Notes under the pieces: generated by a model
What the model was told of the DNA's origin: nothing
What the model saw: the letters and a program-made list of their open reading frames with translations, nothing else
Databases searched by the model: none
Position numbers and translations under genes: made by a program
Part shown: piece by piece, positions 51,863-60,444 of the stretch
How positions within the stretch are numbered: position 1 is the first letter of the stretch
Layout of the letters: each line of letters begins with the position of its first letter
Assembly: GCF_000219125.1 (NCBI RefSeq)
Contig: NZ_AFGF01000049.1
Coordinates: forward strand, 1 to 64,000
Direction: 5' to 3'
Source of the DNA: Acetonema longum DSM 6540
GTDB lineage: Bacteria; Bacillota; Negativicutes; Sporomusales; Acetonemataceae
Length of the DNA stretch: 64,000 nucleotides

Positions 51863-51989
51863 GGGTTATTCGGAAGAATTTGTTATAATAGCGGCGGAAA
51901 CGGAAGACGTTGGAACAAAGGACGTTACTGTACTGACAGCCTTTAATCCAGCATCAGTAAATAACTCAAACAAGTAAGGAGGATGGGAC

Positions 51990-52802
51990 ATGAAGTTAGC
52001 GTATACAGTAGCCACACCGGATACCCGCAAAAAAGCGCTGGCTTACAGTGGTGACTTTAGTGAAATCTGTGCCAAGCTAAAAGATATTGGCTATACCGGT
52101 CTGGAACTCTTTGTGCGTGATCCCTGCGAGCTGGATAAAAATGCGGTAGTAAAAGCGATAGAAAGTCATAACCTGGAAATACCGGTAATCGGTACAGGCC
52201 CGGCAGTCTCCGAGGATAAACTGACCTTTACCGCGGCTGATGAACAGATGAGAGCGGCCGCTATCCGGCGGGCCAAGGAGATGATCGACTTCGCTTCCCT
52301 GTTTAACGCCCAAGTGAACATCGGCAAGTTAAGAGGCGACATCCGTCCGGATAGCGCGGAGCAATCAAGAAAACAGATGAAGCATGCCTTTCAGGAGGTC
52401 TGCAGCTACGCACAAACCAAAAAGATTAACGTTACCATTGAGCCGCAAAACCGTTTTGTGATCAATAATTTGAACACAACCCAGCAAGCGCTGGATTGGC
52501 TGCACGAGTTGCAGATAAGCAATCTTTTTCTGATGCTGGATACCTTTCACATGAATATCGAGGATCAATCCATGGCCGCCAGCATATTGAAAGCCAAAGA
52601 TCATAATATCCACTTTCATTTTGCAGAAAACAACCGCGGCATTCCCGGTACCGGACATATTAATTTCCCCGAACTCATCCGTATCCTCAGGGCAATCCAT
52701 TATGACGGGTACATCTCCCTGGAAATTGACCAGCTGCCTGACAGTTACACCGCGGCGCAGGGGGCATTCGCCTATCTCAATACACTCCGGAAGGAGGATT
52801 AA
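51990..52802 (+). CDS. Sugar-acid epimerase/isomerase, TIM-barrel (IolO-like)
   Basis: 270 residues of the xylose-isomerase-like TIM-barrel family. It follows the Thermotoga 5-keto-L-gluconate epimerase IolO in several blocks: KLAYTVATPD, TGLELFVRDP, IGTGPAVSEDKL, IEPQNR, LDTFHMNIED and GTGHINFPEL. The metal ligands Glu (IEPQ), Asp (LDTFH), His (FHFAEN) and Glu (LEID) are all present. It probably epimerises a keto sugar acid, though the exact substrate is not certain. AAGGAGG lies 7 bases before the ATG. The dehydrogenase gene follows after 3 bases. Confidence 0.85.
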   Translation: MKLAYTVATPDTRKKALAYSGDFSEICAKLKDIGYTGLELFVRDPCELDKNAVVKAIESHNLEIPVIGTGPAVSEDKLTFTAADEQMRAAAIRRAKEMIDFASLFNAQVNIGKLRGDIRPDSAEQSRKQMKHAFQEVCSYAQTKKINVTIEPQNRFVINNLNTTQQALDWLHELQISNLFLMLDTFHMNIEDQSMAASILKAKDHNIHFHFAENNRGIPGTGHINFPELIRILRAIHYDGYISLEIDQLPDSYTAAQGAFAYLNTLRKED

Positions 52803-52805
52803 CTG

Positions 52806-53846
52806 ATGTATAAAATCGGCGTAATAGAAGGAAACGGTATTGGCCCGGAGCAAATGCAGGCCACGAAATATGTGCTGGAGGCAACCGGGCTGCCATTCCA
52901 GTGGGTGGATATCCCGGTCGCCCAAAGTGCGATGGAAAAGTATGGTCATCCACTGCCGCAGGAGTCGGTAAAAAAGCTCAGGGAGCTTAAGGTAAATATC
53001 AAGGGTCCGCTCATGGTTGACAGGATGCTTGGCAGGATCACCTGCGTACACGACGACGGTTCCTCAGAGATATATCCTTCCATTAATAACGCCATCAGGC
53101 GGGAACTGAATTTATTTGTTTCTCCCCGGCCGATTAAGGGATTCCCGGGAATTTCCGGCAAACATGCCGACATGGACGTAGTCATCATGCGGGAAATTAC
53201 CGAAGATATATATATAGGCTGGGAACACCAAATTGGCGATATGGCGGCAGAGGCCATCAAGGTGACAACCCGGGAAGCGGTTACGAGGGTTACAAAATTT
53301 TCTTTTGACTATGCCCGCAAATATAACCGCAAGAAAGTAACTTGTGTTCATAAAGCAAACGCGCTCAGCATTTCGGACGGCTTTTTTCTGAAATGCTTTA
53401 TGGAAGTCGCGGCCAATTATCTGGATATTGAAGCGGATGATTATTTTGTCGATGCAGTTGCCTTTAATCTGGCTAAGTTCCCGAAAAAATATGATGTATT
53501 GGTAGCGTCCAACCAGTATGGCGATATTTTGTCCGATTTAGCCGGCGGTTTGGCAGGCAGCCTTGGACTGGCGCCCGGAGCCAATATCGGGGAAAATGTC
53601 GCGATATTTGAAGCAACCCACGGTGCGGCGCCAGACATTGCCGGCAAGGGGCTTGCCAATCCGATATCGCTTATTCTCTCGGGAGCGGCCATGTTGCGGC
53701 ATATAGGCTGCTGCGAAGAAGCCGACAACGTAGAAAACGCAACGCGAAAGGTTCTGAGCGACGGCAAGGTGCTGACCCCCGATCTGAACGGCACCGCCAA
53801 AACAATGGAACTGGCAGAAGCCATTGCTAAGGCAGTGCATCAGTAA
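52806..53846 (+). CDS. Isocitrate/isopropylmalate dehydrogenase family protein
   Basis: 346 residues of the beta-decarboxylating dehydrogenase family. N-terminal GVIEGNGIGPE; active-site region with the conserved Tyr replaced in context REITEDIYIGWEH; metal-binding ASNQYGDILSDLAGGLAGSLGLAPGAN; C-terminal FEATHGAAPDIAGKG. Members oxidise and decarboxylate 2-hydroxyacids such as isocitrate, isopropylmalate, homoisocitrate and tartrate. The cofactor is probably NAD. In this island it probably serves a catabolic 2-hydroxyacid rather than leucine synthesis (inference). GGAAGGAGG precedes the ATG. It is coupled to the epimerase. Confidence 0.88.
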   Translation: MYKIGVIEGNGIGPEQMQATKYVLEATGLPFQWVDIPVAQSAMEKYGHPLPQESVKKLRELKVNIKGPLMVDRMLGRITCVHDDGSSEIYPSINNAIRRELNLFVSPRPIKGFPGISGKHADMDVVIMREITEDIYIGWEHQIGDMAAEAIKVTTREAVTRVTKFSFDYARKYNRKKVTCVHKANALSISDGFFLKCFMEVAANYLDIEADDYFVDAVAFNLAKFPKKYDVLVASNQYGDILSDLAGGLAGSLGLAPGANIGENVAIFEATHGAAPDIAGKGLANPISLILSGAAMLRHIGCCEEADNVENATRKVLSDGKVLTPDLNGTAKTMELAEAIAKAVHQ

Positions 53847-53868
53847 ACCAGTATAGGCAACGACTGCG

Positions 53869-53925
53869 GAGGGCGGTTATTGACATCACTCATCAGGGGA
53901 TGTCAATACTCCGCCCCTTTATTTA
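53869..53925. terminator. Bidirectional terminator
   Basis: GGGCGGTTATTGACATC and GATGTCAATACTCCGCCC form a long stem with one bulge, followed by CTTTATTT on the plus strand. The last codons of the DUF1537 gene on the minus strand overlap it, so it serves both converging units. Confidence 0.8.
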
Positions 53926-55201
53926 AATTGGAAAGTTCTTTTAAATGCTCTACTGCTTGGAGTAAAAAATGCTCCTTGCCGAAGCTCCCGGATTTTAAGA
54001 CAATCAACAGTTCCCGTCCCATTGCGAGTCCGGATGGCAGCCCGGTCTCAATCTCCCTCAGCACATAATTTCCTTTTATACCGAGTCTGCGGCAAACAGT
54101 GCCTGAGGTATCGCCTCCCGCCACTACTAAACGTTTCAGTCCCGTCTTAGTTACCAATTGCCCGGCGATTTCCGCCAAAGCAGCAGAAACTAATTTACTT
54201 ACGCTAAGGGGGTCCATTTTTAATTCTTCCCCTATTTTTTTTGTTTCAGCAACAACTTTTTCCTGATTATTTGCCATAATCAGCACATCTTGTCCCTGTT
54301 CCAGGATTGCGCCGGCCTCCCTAGTGATTCTCGCAATCTCCTGAACATAAGATTCCTTCACAAAGACCTTGCGGGAATCCAGCACTGCCACAGGCATTCC
54401 GCCGGAAATCAGGTATGCGGTTTGTGCTTTGGTCTGGGGAGTCAGACTGCCGGCTATGACAAGTACGCCTTTGTCATCCGTAATCCTTACGCGTTCCAAG
54501 ATGCCGGGCAATTTTTTCTCATCCAGAAATTTCGGCAGTTCTTCAGCAATGGCGGAACTGCCGCACAGCATCGGGTATTTATGCGCCGCCTCAGCCACAA
54601 CCGTTAAGTCAGCCTGATTTTCCGAGTCTATAATACAATAATTTGATTTTTTCCGCGCTGTCTCAATTTCTTCATATAGTTTTTTAGTCCCTTGCCTTAC
54701 CACATCAAGCTTAATTAACGATACTTTGCGCTTTGTTTGTCTTTGTAAAATAGTTTCCAAATTTGATTCTGCCGTCGGATGCACAGGGTCTTTGGCGAAT
54801 TCCGACTTTTCTAATAAATTTCCATAAACAGTATGAATCCCGTTTACCGTTTTCCGTCCGTTTTTGGGAAAAGCTAAGCTGATAACCGCAAAATTCTCTC
54901 CTAATGCATCCATCATTGCATCAAATTCCCGGCCGATATTGCCGCGAAATACAGAACAGGTTTTTTTATAATATAGGGAGCATCTCAGCTTTTTTAAATA
55001 CTGTGTTGCCCTAAACACTTTGTCATAGCTTACTTCCGGCTTATCCAGACGGCTGTCGGTGTCAATAATCAAAACATTAACATCGCTGGAAAGTTTCATA
55101 TCTTCCTGAAATGTAACAACTTTTACCGAATATTGATTGTTGCTGAACATGATGCCAATGTCATTCGCTCCGGTTGTATCGTCGGCAACAACACCAATCA
55201 T
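53903..55201 (-). CDS. Four-carbon acid sugar kinase family protein (DUF1537)
   Basis: 432 residues. The N-terminal domain begins IGVVADDTTGANDIGIMFS, the family signature. The C-terminal nucleotide-binding domain has VVAGGDTSGTVCRRLGI and ETGLPSGL. Known members (OtnK, DtnK, LtnK, DenK) phosphorylate the C4 hydroxyl of threonate, erythronate or 2-keto-tetronate. Usual partners are a class II aldolase, a dehydrogenase and an isomerase, all found here in some form. It is the last gene of the sigma-54 operon, 23 bases after the racemase-like gene. Confidence 0.88.
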   Translation of the reverse strand: MIGVVADDTTGANDIGIMFSNNQYSVKVVTFQEDMKLSSDVNVLIIDTDSRLDKPEVSYDKVFRATQYLKKLRCSLYYKKTCSVFRGNIGREFDAMMDALGENFAVISLAFPKNGRKTVNGIHTVYGNLLEKSEFAKDPVHPTAESNLETILQRQTKRKVSLIKLDVVRQGTKKLYEEIETARKKSNYCIIDSENQADLTVVAEAAHKYPMLCGSSAIAEELPKFLDEKKLPGILERVRITDDKGVLVIAGSLTPQTKAQTAYLISGGMPVAVLDSRKVFVKESYVQEIARITREAGAILEQGQDVLIMANNQEKVVAETKKIGEELKMDPLSVSKLVSAALAEIAGQLVTKTGLKRLVVAGGDTSGTVCRRLGIKGNYVLREIETGLPSGLAMGRELLIVLKSGSFGKEHFLLQAVEHLKELSNLNKGAEY

Positions 55202-55224
55202 TCGTATCCCCTTCCTTTGCCTAT

Positions 55225-55878
55225 CTATTGCTTTATTTCTGCCAGTATGGCCTTGACGCTTATTTCCGGACTTGTTAACAGCGGCACTCGAAGTGGTCCA
55301 AAATCTTTGACGGCTCTGGTCATTGACATTTGAGCCAATAGGACAATATCCGATTCTGCCGCCAAATCCAAAGCCTTTTGCTGAATCATTTTATTATGCA
55401 GGTTTGCATCGCCATTCTTCAAAGCCGTAAACGCTTCTGTAAGCACATGGGTATGTACCGTGATGTTTTTCTGCTGTCTCTTGGCAATTGCTTTTAACAA
55501 TCCTTCCGAAGTGGGTCCGGCGGTTTCAACGGTTGCGATTACTCCAATCTTCGTCCCCATCTGCACAGCCTTTTCCAGCATAGCCATATCAGCGCTTAAC
55601 ACCGGCGCCGCCATGAATTTCCTAATATCCTCCACATAGGGAGAAAAGACGGAACAGGTCAACAAGATGCCGTCAACTTTCGCTTTTTCCGCATTATCTA
55701 AAAGCGCCAGCAATCTACGAACCATTGTTGGAGTTATGCCGGTATGATGATTGATTTCCTCCATAAGTCCTTCATCTAAGAAATTCAGCACTTTAACTTC
55801 AGGCGCCAGTTCACGAAATGCCTCATTGATCGGCTGCATGGAATTAGCCGTAGTATGAATCAATCCAATTTTAATCAT
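55225..55878 (-). CDS. Asp/Glu racemase-superfamily protein with one catalytic Cys
   Basis: 217 residues with the two-domain alpha/beta fold of Asp/Glu/hydantoin racemases (N-terminal IGLIHTTANSM, middle KIGVIATVETAG). The first active-site Cys is present (LLTCSVFSPY near residue 75). The second position, usually a Cys in a G/A-C-x-x-M context, reads LLAQMSM near 182, so the two-base racemase mechanism is not possible. Single-Cys members include decarboxylases and isomerases. The role may be such a reaction on a dicarboxylic intermediate. It overlaps the aldolase gene by 4 bases (ATGA). Confidence 0.82.
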   Translation of the reverse strand: MIKIGLIHTTANSMQPINEAFRELAPEVKVLNFLDEGLMEEINHHTGITPTMVRRLLALLDNAEKAKVDGILLTCSVFSPYVEDIRKFMAAPVLSADMAMLEKAVQMGTKIGVIATVETAGPTSEGLLKAIAKRQQKNITVHTHVLTEAFTALKNGDANLHNKMIQQKALDLAAESDIVLLAQMSMTRAVKDFGPLRVPLLTSPEISVKAILAEIKQ

Positions 55879-56537
55879 GCTTTCACCTGCTTCGCCGGAG
55901 GTATCTGCCGCGGCCGATATCCGGAATCTTCCAGAAAACTTTTAACGACTGCATCGGAAATGCTATTCAGACGCACCCCGGATGCTTTCGCTTGGAGAAT
56001 CATTCTGCAGGCCATTTCCAATGTTTCCAGGCGAACTATGGCTTCTGAGATGTTCTTATCCAAAATCACCACGCCATGATGGCGCATAATAATAACATTC
56101 GCTGCCTTTGCGCTTTTCATAATCGCATCCGCCAGTTCCTGCGCGCCGGGATGAAAGTAGTCTACATAGGCAATGTTCTCCAAATAGTACATTGTTTCTA
56201 CAAACAACCGTGAATCAATCGGCGTATCGCTGCAGGAAAACAAGGTGGCATAAAACGGGGAGGAATGCAGCACAGCATTTATATCTTCGCGTTCACGGTA
56301 AATACCGATATGCATCGGCGTTTCTTTAGAGGCTTTTTTTGTCCCTGTTACTTTTCCGGTAAAAATCTCACACTCGACAAAGTCATCGCTGTTCAAATTG
56401 CCCATTTGTGTGCCTGAAGCGGTTATAATCATGGTATCCGTGTCAATCCGGGCACTCATATTACCCGAAGTGCCCCAGGCCAATTGGGCAGCCAGCAAAT
56501 GCCGGCCCGTACGGATCAGCTGTTCCTTTTCGTTCAC
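55875..56537 (-). CDS. Class II aldolase/adducin family protein with an altered metal site
   Basis: 220 residues. Family motifs are present: GTSGNMSARI, ITASGTQMG, and the C-terminal RHHGVVILDKNI. The Zn site normally includes H-x-H; here the sequence is VLHSSPFYATLF, so the second His is Ser while the first and the later His remain. Related OtnC/FucA/YgbL enzymes cleave or decarboxylate phosphorylated sugar acids. The GTG start at 56537 has GAAGGAGG 7 bases upstream. It is translationally coupled to the racemase-like gene that follows. Confidence 0.85.
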   Translation of the reverse strand: MNEKEQLIRTGRHLLAAQLAWGTSGNMSARIDTDTMIITASGTQMGNLNSDDFVECEIFTGKVTGTKKASKETPMHIGIYREREDINAVLHSSPFYATLFSCSDTPIDSRLFVETMYYLENIAYVDYFHPGAQELADAIMKSAKAANVIIMRHHGVVILDKNISEAIVRLETLEMACRMILQAKASGVRLNSISDAVVKSFLEDSGYRPRQIPPAKQVKA

Positions 56538-56601
56538 ACCGCTGCCTCCTTCTGCACTAGGTTGGTAATAATTATGAAGAGTATGAATCAACGGTTCTAA
56601 A

Positions 56602-57669
56602 CTAAACCAATACCCCCTGCGGCAATAGAGACTGAAGTTCGAATTCACGGGCCAGCTTTTTCAAATCTGTGATAGTATCGGCGGCTAGCTGCAAGCCGGT
56701 TTCACGGTTTTTCACGTCATTGCGTGCTTCTATTTCGCCAGGAAAGAAGACCTCGCTGCAGTCTTTTGCAAGAGGCGCCGATTTTAGCGACCGGATCATT
56801 TCCTCCATCGTAGAATTAAATTCAGCCAGCGGTCTGAATGCATCAATATTCATGGTAATAATAAAATGCCCGGCGCCACTTTTCTTATCATAATGGTAGG
56901 GTCCATTTACCTTATGGCCCCACGCGCTTCCCGACATAACACCGGCAAGCACATCCATCATAACACCGATTGCATATCCCTTATGCCCGGCCATAGGCAG
57001 AATAATGCCGTTAATAGCTTCCTGCGGATCTATGGTAGGTTCCCCTTCCGCATTGAGAGCCCATCCTAACGGAATGGGTTGATGCCTGTTACGCGCCAGA
57101 TAAATTTTCCCGCGGGCCACGGCAGTATTGGCAATATCCAGCACCATCGGCTCATGTTTTCCTGCCGGGGCGGCAATCGACCACGGGTTTGTGCCAATGG
57201 TCTTCTTCATACCACCCCATGGAGCGATCGCCGGACCGCCGTTAGTGGTTAAAAAACCTATACACCCTTCACGCGCCGCCATCAAAGTATAATACATACA
57301 AGTACCGAAATGATTCGAGTTGCGTACAGCAACTGCAGCAATACCATGTTCTTTGGCCCGTTTAACCGCATCACGCATCGCTGCAGCCGTAATGACCTGT
57401 CCTATGCCTTCCTGGCCGTCTATTACCGCAATGGCGCCTGCATCCATCATATATTTTGTCCTGGTAACCGGCTGCATCACTCCGTGACGTAAGCGTTCAA
57501 CATACCAAGATAAGCGCAATACTCCATGGGACTGGTGTCCCCACAGGTCGGCCTGTACCAAACTATCAGCAATAAGACCGGCATCCTCTTTCGGCACATT
57601 TAACTTTTCGTAAATAGCAGTAACAAAACATCTTAACTCGTCCGAAGAAATGAAAACAGTATTCTCCAT
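56602..57669 (-). CDS. Malate/L-lactate/ureidoglycolate dehydrogenase family protein (Ldh2)
   Basis: 355 residues of the Ldh2 (non-Rossmann) dehydrogenase family. Catalytic and NAD-binding motifs present: DLWGHQSHGVLRL near residue 45, VRNSNHFGTCMYY near 118, TNGGPAIAPWGG, TNPWSIAAP and MAGHKGYAIGVMMDVLAG. Family members oxidise malate, sulfolactate, ureidoglycolate or 2,3-diketo-sugar acids. Here it probably oxidises a hydroxyacid intermediate. It is second in the sigma-54 operon, 54 bases after the aconitase-like gene. Confidence 0.88.
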   Translation of the reverse strand: MENTVFISSDELRCFVTAIYEKLNVPKEDAGLIADSLVQADLWGHQSHGVLRLSWYVERLRHGVMQPVTRTKYMMDAGAIAVIDGQEGIGQVITAAAMRDAVKRAKEHGIAAVAVRNSNHFGTCMYYTLMAAREGCIGFLTTNGGPAIAPWGGMKKTIGTNPWSIAAPAGKHEPMVLDIANTAVARGKIYLARNRHQPIPLGWALNAEGEPTIDPQEAINGIILPMAGHKGYAIGVMMDVLAGVMSGSAWGHKVNGPYHYDKKSGAGHFIITMNIDAFRPLAEFNSTMEEMIRSLKSAPLAKDCSEVFFPGEIEARNDVKNRETGLQLAADTITDLKKLAREFELQSLLPQGVLV

Positions 57670-57723
57670 AATACCCCTCCGTAAATATTAAGGAAGAATT
57701 CTTAGCTAATCAACATAATCACT

Positions 57724-60015
57724 TTATTCTCGGTAATAATTAATCAGACAGCCGGCGGTAATAATATCTTTCTCATCACTAGTAAGATCACCGACAGAAA
57801 GCGATATTTCCTGCACGTTTTCACCGACAATAAATGCCTTGATTTCTTTTCTTCCATCCAGAATGGCAGCTTTTACATCAGGAATAAAGATATATTCGTC
57901 TTTCCGGAATTTCGGTTCACCGTTTACCAAAAATGGAATCATACCCCAGTTGATCAGATTCGAACGATACCGTTTAGTGGCATATTCTCCGGCCAGGTTG
58001 GCCCAGGCGCCAAGCACGCGCTGGCAGGAAGCGGCCTGCTCTCTGGCCGAACCGTCGCCCGGTTTGCTGGCAAAAATCGTGCTGCCGATGCCGGCTTTCT
58101 TAGCATCAAGCCTGGCATAGCCCGGAATAGCTTTAATTTTAGCATAGACTTTTTTCAGTTCCTCAGACAGCAGGCTGGGATCTTCGCCGGTTTCCCGCTT
58201 TAATTCATATTGCTGCACAGCCTTGGCCTTTCCCACATAGGCCGGGTCTTTCCGGCTCAGGGTGAACTCCGCCAGCCGCAGCGGATTGGACCGGAACGCA
58301 GATGTCTCGCCGGAAGGGATAAGTTCGTCGGTAGTCGTCACCGGGTCGGTAATATAGCTGATTACTTTGATCAAGAGATGATCGGTCAGACTGGGAATGA
58401 CCGGCCAGTCTTTTATATTCGGCCCGAACTTCAGCTCGACGGACAAATCGGCTTTGCCAACGCCGTTATATACCCGTTTGTCATAAATACTCCGGTTAAA
58501 GGCATAAGCCGGAGTATGATAGTGAGTATCCAGTTCGGTAGCAGCCGTAAGTTTGCCGCCGTTTCTGGCAGTAGCGGCGATGGAACGGGCGTCCATCAGC
58601 GCCACGCAGGAAATTTGGCCTTCATTCGGCTTCGATCCTTCCCGATTGGGAAAGTTGCGGGTGGTATGGCGAATCGAGAATTCCTGGTTGGCCGGAGTAT
58701 CTCCAGCGCCAAAACACGGTCCGCAGAAAGCTTCACGCACAATCACGCCGGCATCCATCAAGGCAGCAACGGCACCGTTTTTGACCAGTTCGATATAAGC
58801 CGGCTGACTCCCCGGATAGACGCTCATAGTAAACACACCGTTGCCGGTGCTTTGACCGTCGAGGATGTTGGCGGCCGCCACAATATTGTCATAAGTTCCG
58901 CCGGAACATCCGGCCACCAGTCCTTGGTCAACATAAATCTCGCCGTTCCTCACTTTGCTGACAAGATCCAGGGTAATATCCGGATTGTCAATTTGCTGGC
59001 GGGCTTCCGTCTGGACTTTGTGCATAATATCCAATGGATTTGCTTTTAACTCTTCGATGGTATAAATGTTGCTGGGATGGAACGGCATGGCGATGGTCGG
59101 TTTGATTTTGGCCAGGTCTACATAAACCAGGCCATCATAATAGGCAATTTCCGCCGGCTTCAATTCTCTATAATCTTCCGGCCTGCCATGCACTTCATAA
59201 TAGTGGCGGACTTTTTCATCCGTACACCAGATCGAACTCCAGCAGGTAGTCTCCGTCGTCATGACGTCAATGCTGTTGCGGAATTCAACATCCAGATTAT
59301 AAACGCCGTCGCCAATGAATTCCATAACTTTATTTTTAACATAACTATTGTCATAAACTTTGCCGATAATACTCAGGGCAACATCCTGAGGCCCTACACC
59401 AGGCTGAGGTTTTCCAGCCAGATAAACGCCAATAACAGCGGGAGCGGCAAGATCATAGGTCTTTCTCAGCAGCTGTTTGGCCAGTTCGCCGCCGCCTTCG
59501 CCTACCGCCATAGTCCCCAGCGCGCCATAGCGGGTATGGCTGTCCGATCCAAGTATCATCCGCCCGCATTTACTCATCATTTCCCGGTTATAAGAGTGAA
59601 TAACAGCGAGGTTGGCCGGCACATAAACCCCGCCGTATTTTTTGGCAGCCGAAAGGGCAAACATGTGGTCGTCTTCATTGATAGTACCGCCTACCGCGCA
59701 CAGGCTGTTATGACAGTTTGTTAAAACGTATGGCACGGGAAACTCGGTCATACCGCTCGCCCGGGCGGTTTGGATAATACCTACATAGGTTATATCATGC
59801 GAAGTCAAGGCATCAAATTTTAATTGCAGTTTTGCCTCATCGGATGAGGTATTGTGAGCTTTCAATATCGAATAAGCAATGGTTCCTCGTTTGGCCTGTT
59901 CTATTGCAGCTTGCTTGCCTGTCTTATGTTTGATCTGTTCAGCCGCATGCGGATCATCGCATACAATTTCTTTTCCGCTTAATAGGTATACACCGGTATC
60001 GTATAACTTAACCAT
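57724..60015 (-). CDS. Aconitase-family hydratase (YbhJ-like)
   Basis: 763 residues. The [4Fe-4S] ligands are visible as [10 protein letters not shown] near residue 370 and FCGPCFGAG near 437. Further motifs are [33 protein letters not shown], and the swivel-domain [17 protein letters not shown] with [11 protein letters not shown]. Length and motif wording fit the YbhJ branch of uncharacterised hydratases rather than AcnA, AcnB or LeuCD. It should hydrate or dehydrate a hydroxy-tricarboxylic or similar acid. It is first in the operon and preceded by a sigma-54 promoter. Confidence 0.85.
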   Translation of the reverse strand: MVKLYDTGVYLLSGKEIVCDDPHAAEQIKHKTGKQAAIEQAKRGTIAYSILKAHNTSSDEAKLQLKFDALTSHDITYVGIIQTARASGMTEFPVPYVLTNCHNSLCAVGGTINEDDHMFALSAAKKYGGVYVPANLAVIHSYNREMMSKCGRMILGSDSHTRYGALGTMAVGEGGGELAKQLLRKTYDLAAPAVIGVYLAGKPQPGVGPQDVALSIIGKVYDNSYVKNKVMEFIGDGVYNLDVEFRNSIDVMTTETTCWSSIWCTDEKVRHYYEVHGRPEDYRELKPAEIAYYDGLVYVDLAKIKPTIAMPFHPSNIYTIEELKANPLDIMHKVQTEARQQIDNPDITLDLVSKVRNGEIYVDQGLVAGCSGGTYDNIVAAANILDGQSTGNGVFTMSVYPGSQPAYIELVKNGAVAALMDAGVIVREAFCGPCFGAGDTPANQEFSIRHTTRNFPNREGSKPNEGQISCVALMDARSIAATARNGGKLTAATELDTHYHTPAYAFNRSIYDKRVYNGVGKADLSVELKFGPNIKDWPVIPSLTDHLLIKVISYITDPVTTTDELIPSGETSAFRSNPLRLAEFTLSRKDPAYVGKAKAVQQYELKRETGEDPSLLSEELKKVYAKIKAIPGYARLDAKKAGIGSTIFASKPGDGSAREQAASCQRVLGAWANLAGEYATKRYRSNLINWGMIPFLVNGEPKFRKDEYIFIPDVKAAILDGRKEIKAFIVGENVQEISLSVGDLTSDEKDIITAGCLINYYRE

Positions 60016-60098
60016 AACCTCAACCTGTCCTTTCCGTTTGTTTCTCTTCTAAAAATTACGCAATTATATACCTTCCCTTTCAACTTGAAAATATATAA

Positions 60099-60114
60099 TG
60101 CAAGAAATATGCCA
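60099..60114 (-). promoter_or_regulatory. Sigma-54 promoter of the hydratase operon
   Basis: TGGCATATTTCTTGCA on the minus strand matches the -24/-12 consensus TGGCAC-N5-TTGCW with only one change and exact spacing. The start is predicted near 60087, about 70 bases before the hydratase ATG. Confidence 0.88.
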
Positions 60115-60229
60115 TCTGTTTGATAACTCCGAAAAGCTACCAATTATACGGTTTTAAACATGCGCCCGAATACACTTTCTTTTGGAAATGAATAGAATCG
60201 CAGACTTTTTTCACCCTACCTCAATAGCA

Positions 60230-60345
60230 GCAACAATAAGAATCCTCCGGATGCAATTTTCCCCGGCAACGTTGCGCCGTTTCACATCATATGTTGCACC
60301 ATCTCGGGTTTCATTGTTGCAGAGGCAAAGTATAAATTCGTTGCA
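60230..60345. promoter_or_regulatory. Cluster of GTTGCA sites (likely activator sites)
   Basis: GTTGCA occurs at 60293, 60316 and 60340 (23-24 base steps). The inverse GCAAC is at 60230, and the palindrome GCAACGTTGC is at 60266-60275. The cluster lies about 140-260 bases upstream of the sigma-54 start, the usual place for enhancer sites of an AAA+ activator. The PrpR-type gene next door is the natural candidate to bind them. Confidence 0.65.
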
Positions 60346-60397
60346 GCTTTTGCGAAAACGCCATCATCATTCATCATTTTACTTGCATATATAATTA

Positions 60398-60440
60398 GGT
60401 CGCCCTGAACGGTTTAAACCTTCCAGGGCGACCTAATACA
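60398..60440 (-). terminator. Terminator of the PrpR-type regulator gene
   Basis: A 13-bp stem TTAGGTCGCCCTG/CAGGGCGACCTAA followed on the minus strand by TTATATAT. It insulates the regulator from the sigma-54 control region. Confidence 0.8.
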
Positions 60441-60444
60441 GGAT

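Noticed and set aside
52806-53846. Leucine-synthesis isopropylmalate dehydrogenase (leuB)
   Set aside because: No leuA or leuCD context, and the gene is coupled to a sugar-acid epimerase under a LysR box.
58210-59049. 279-codon open frame opposite the aconitase-like gene
   Set aside because: Shadow of a conserved Fe-S hydratase gene.
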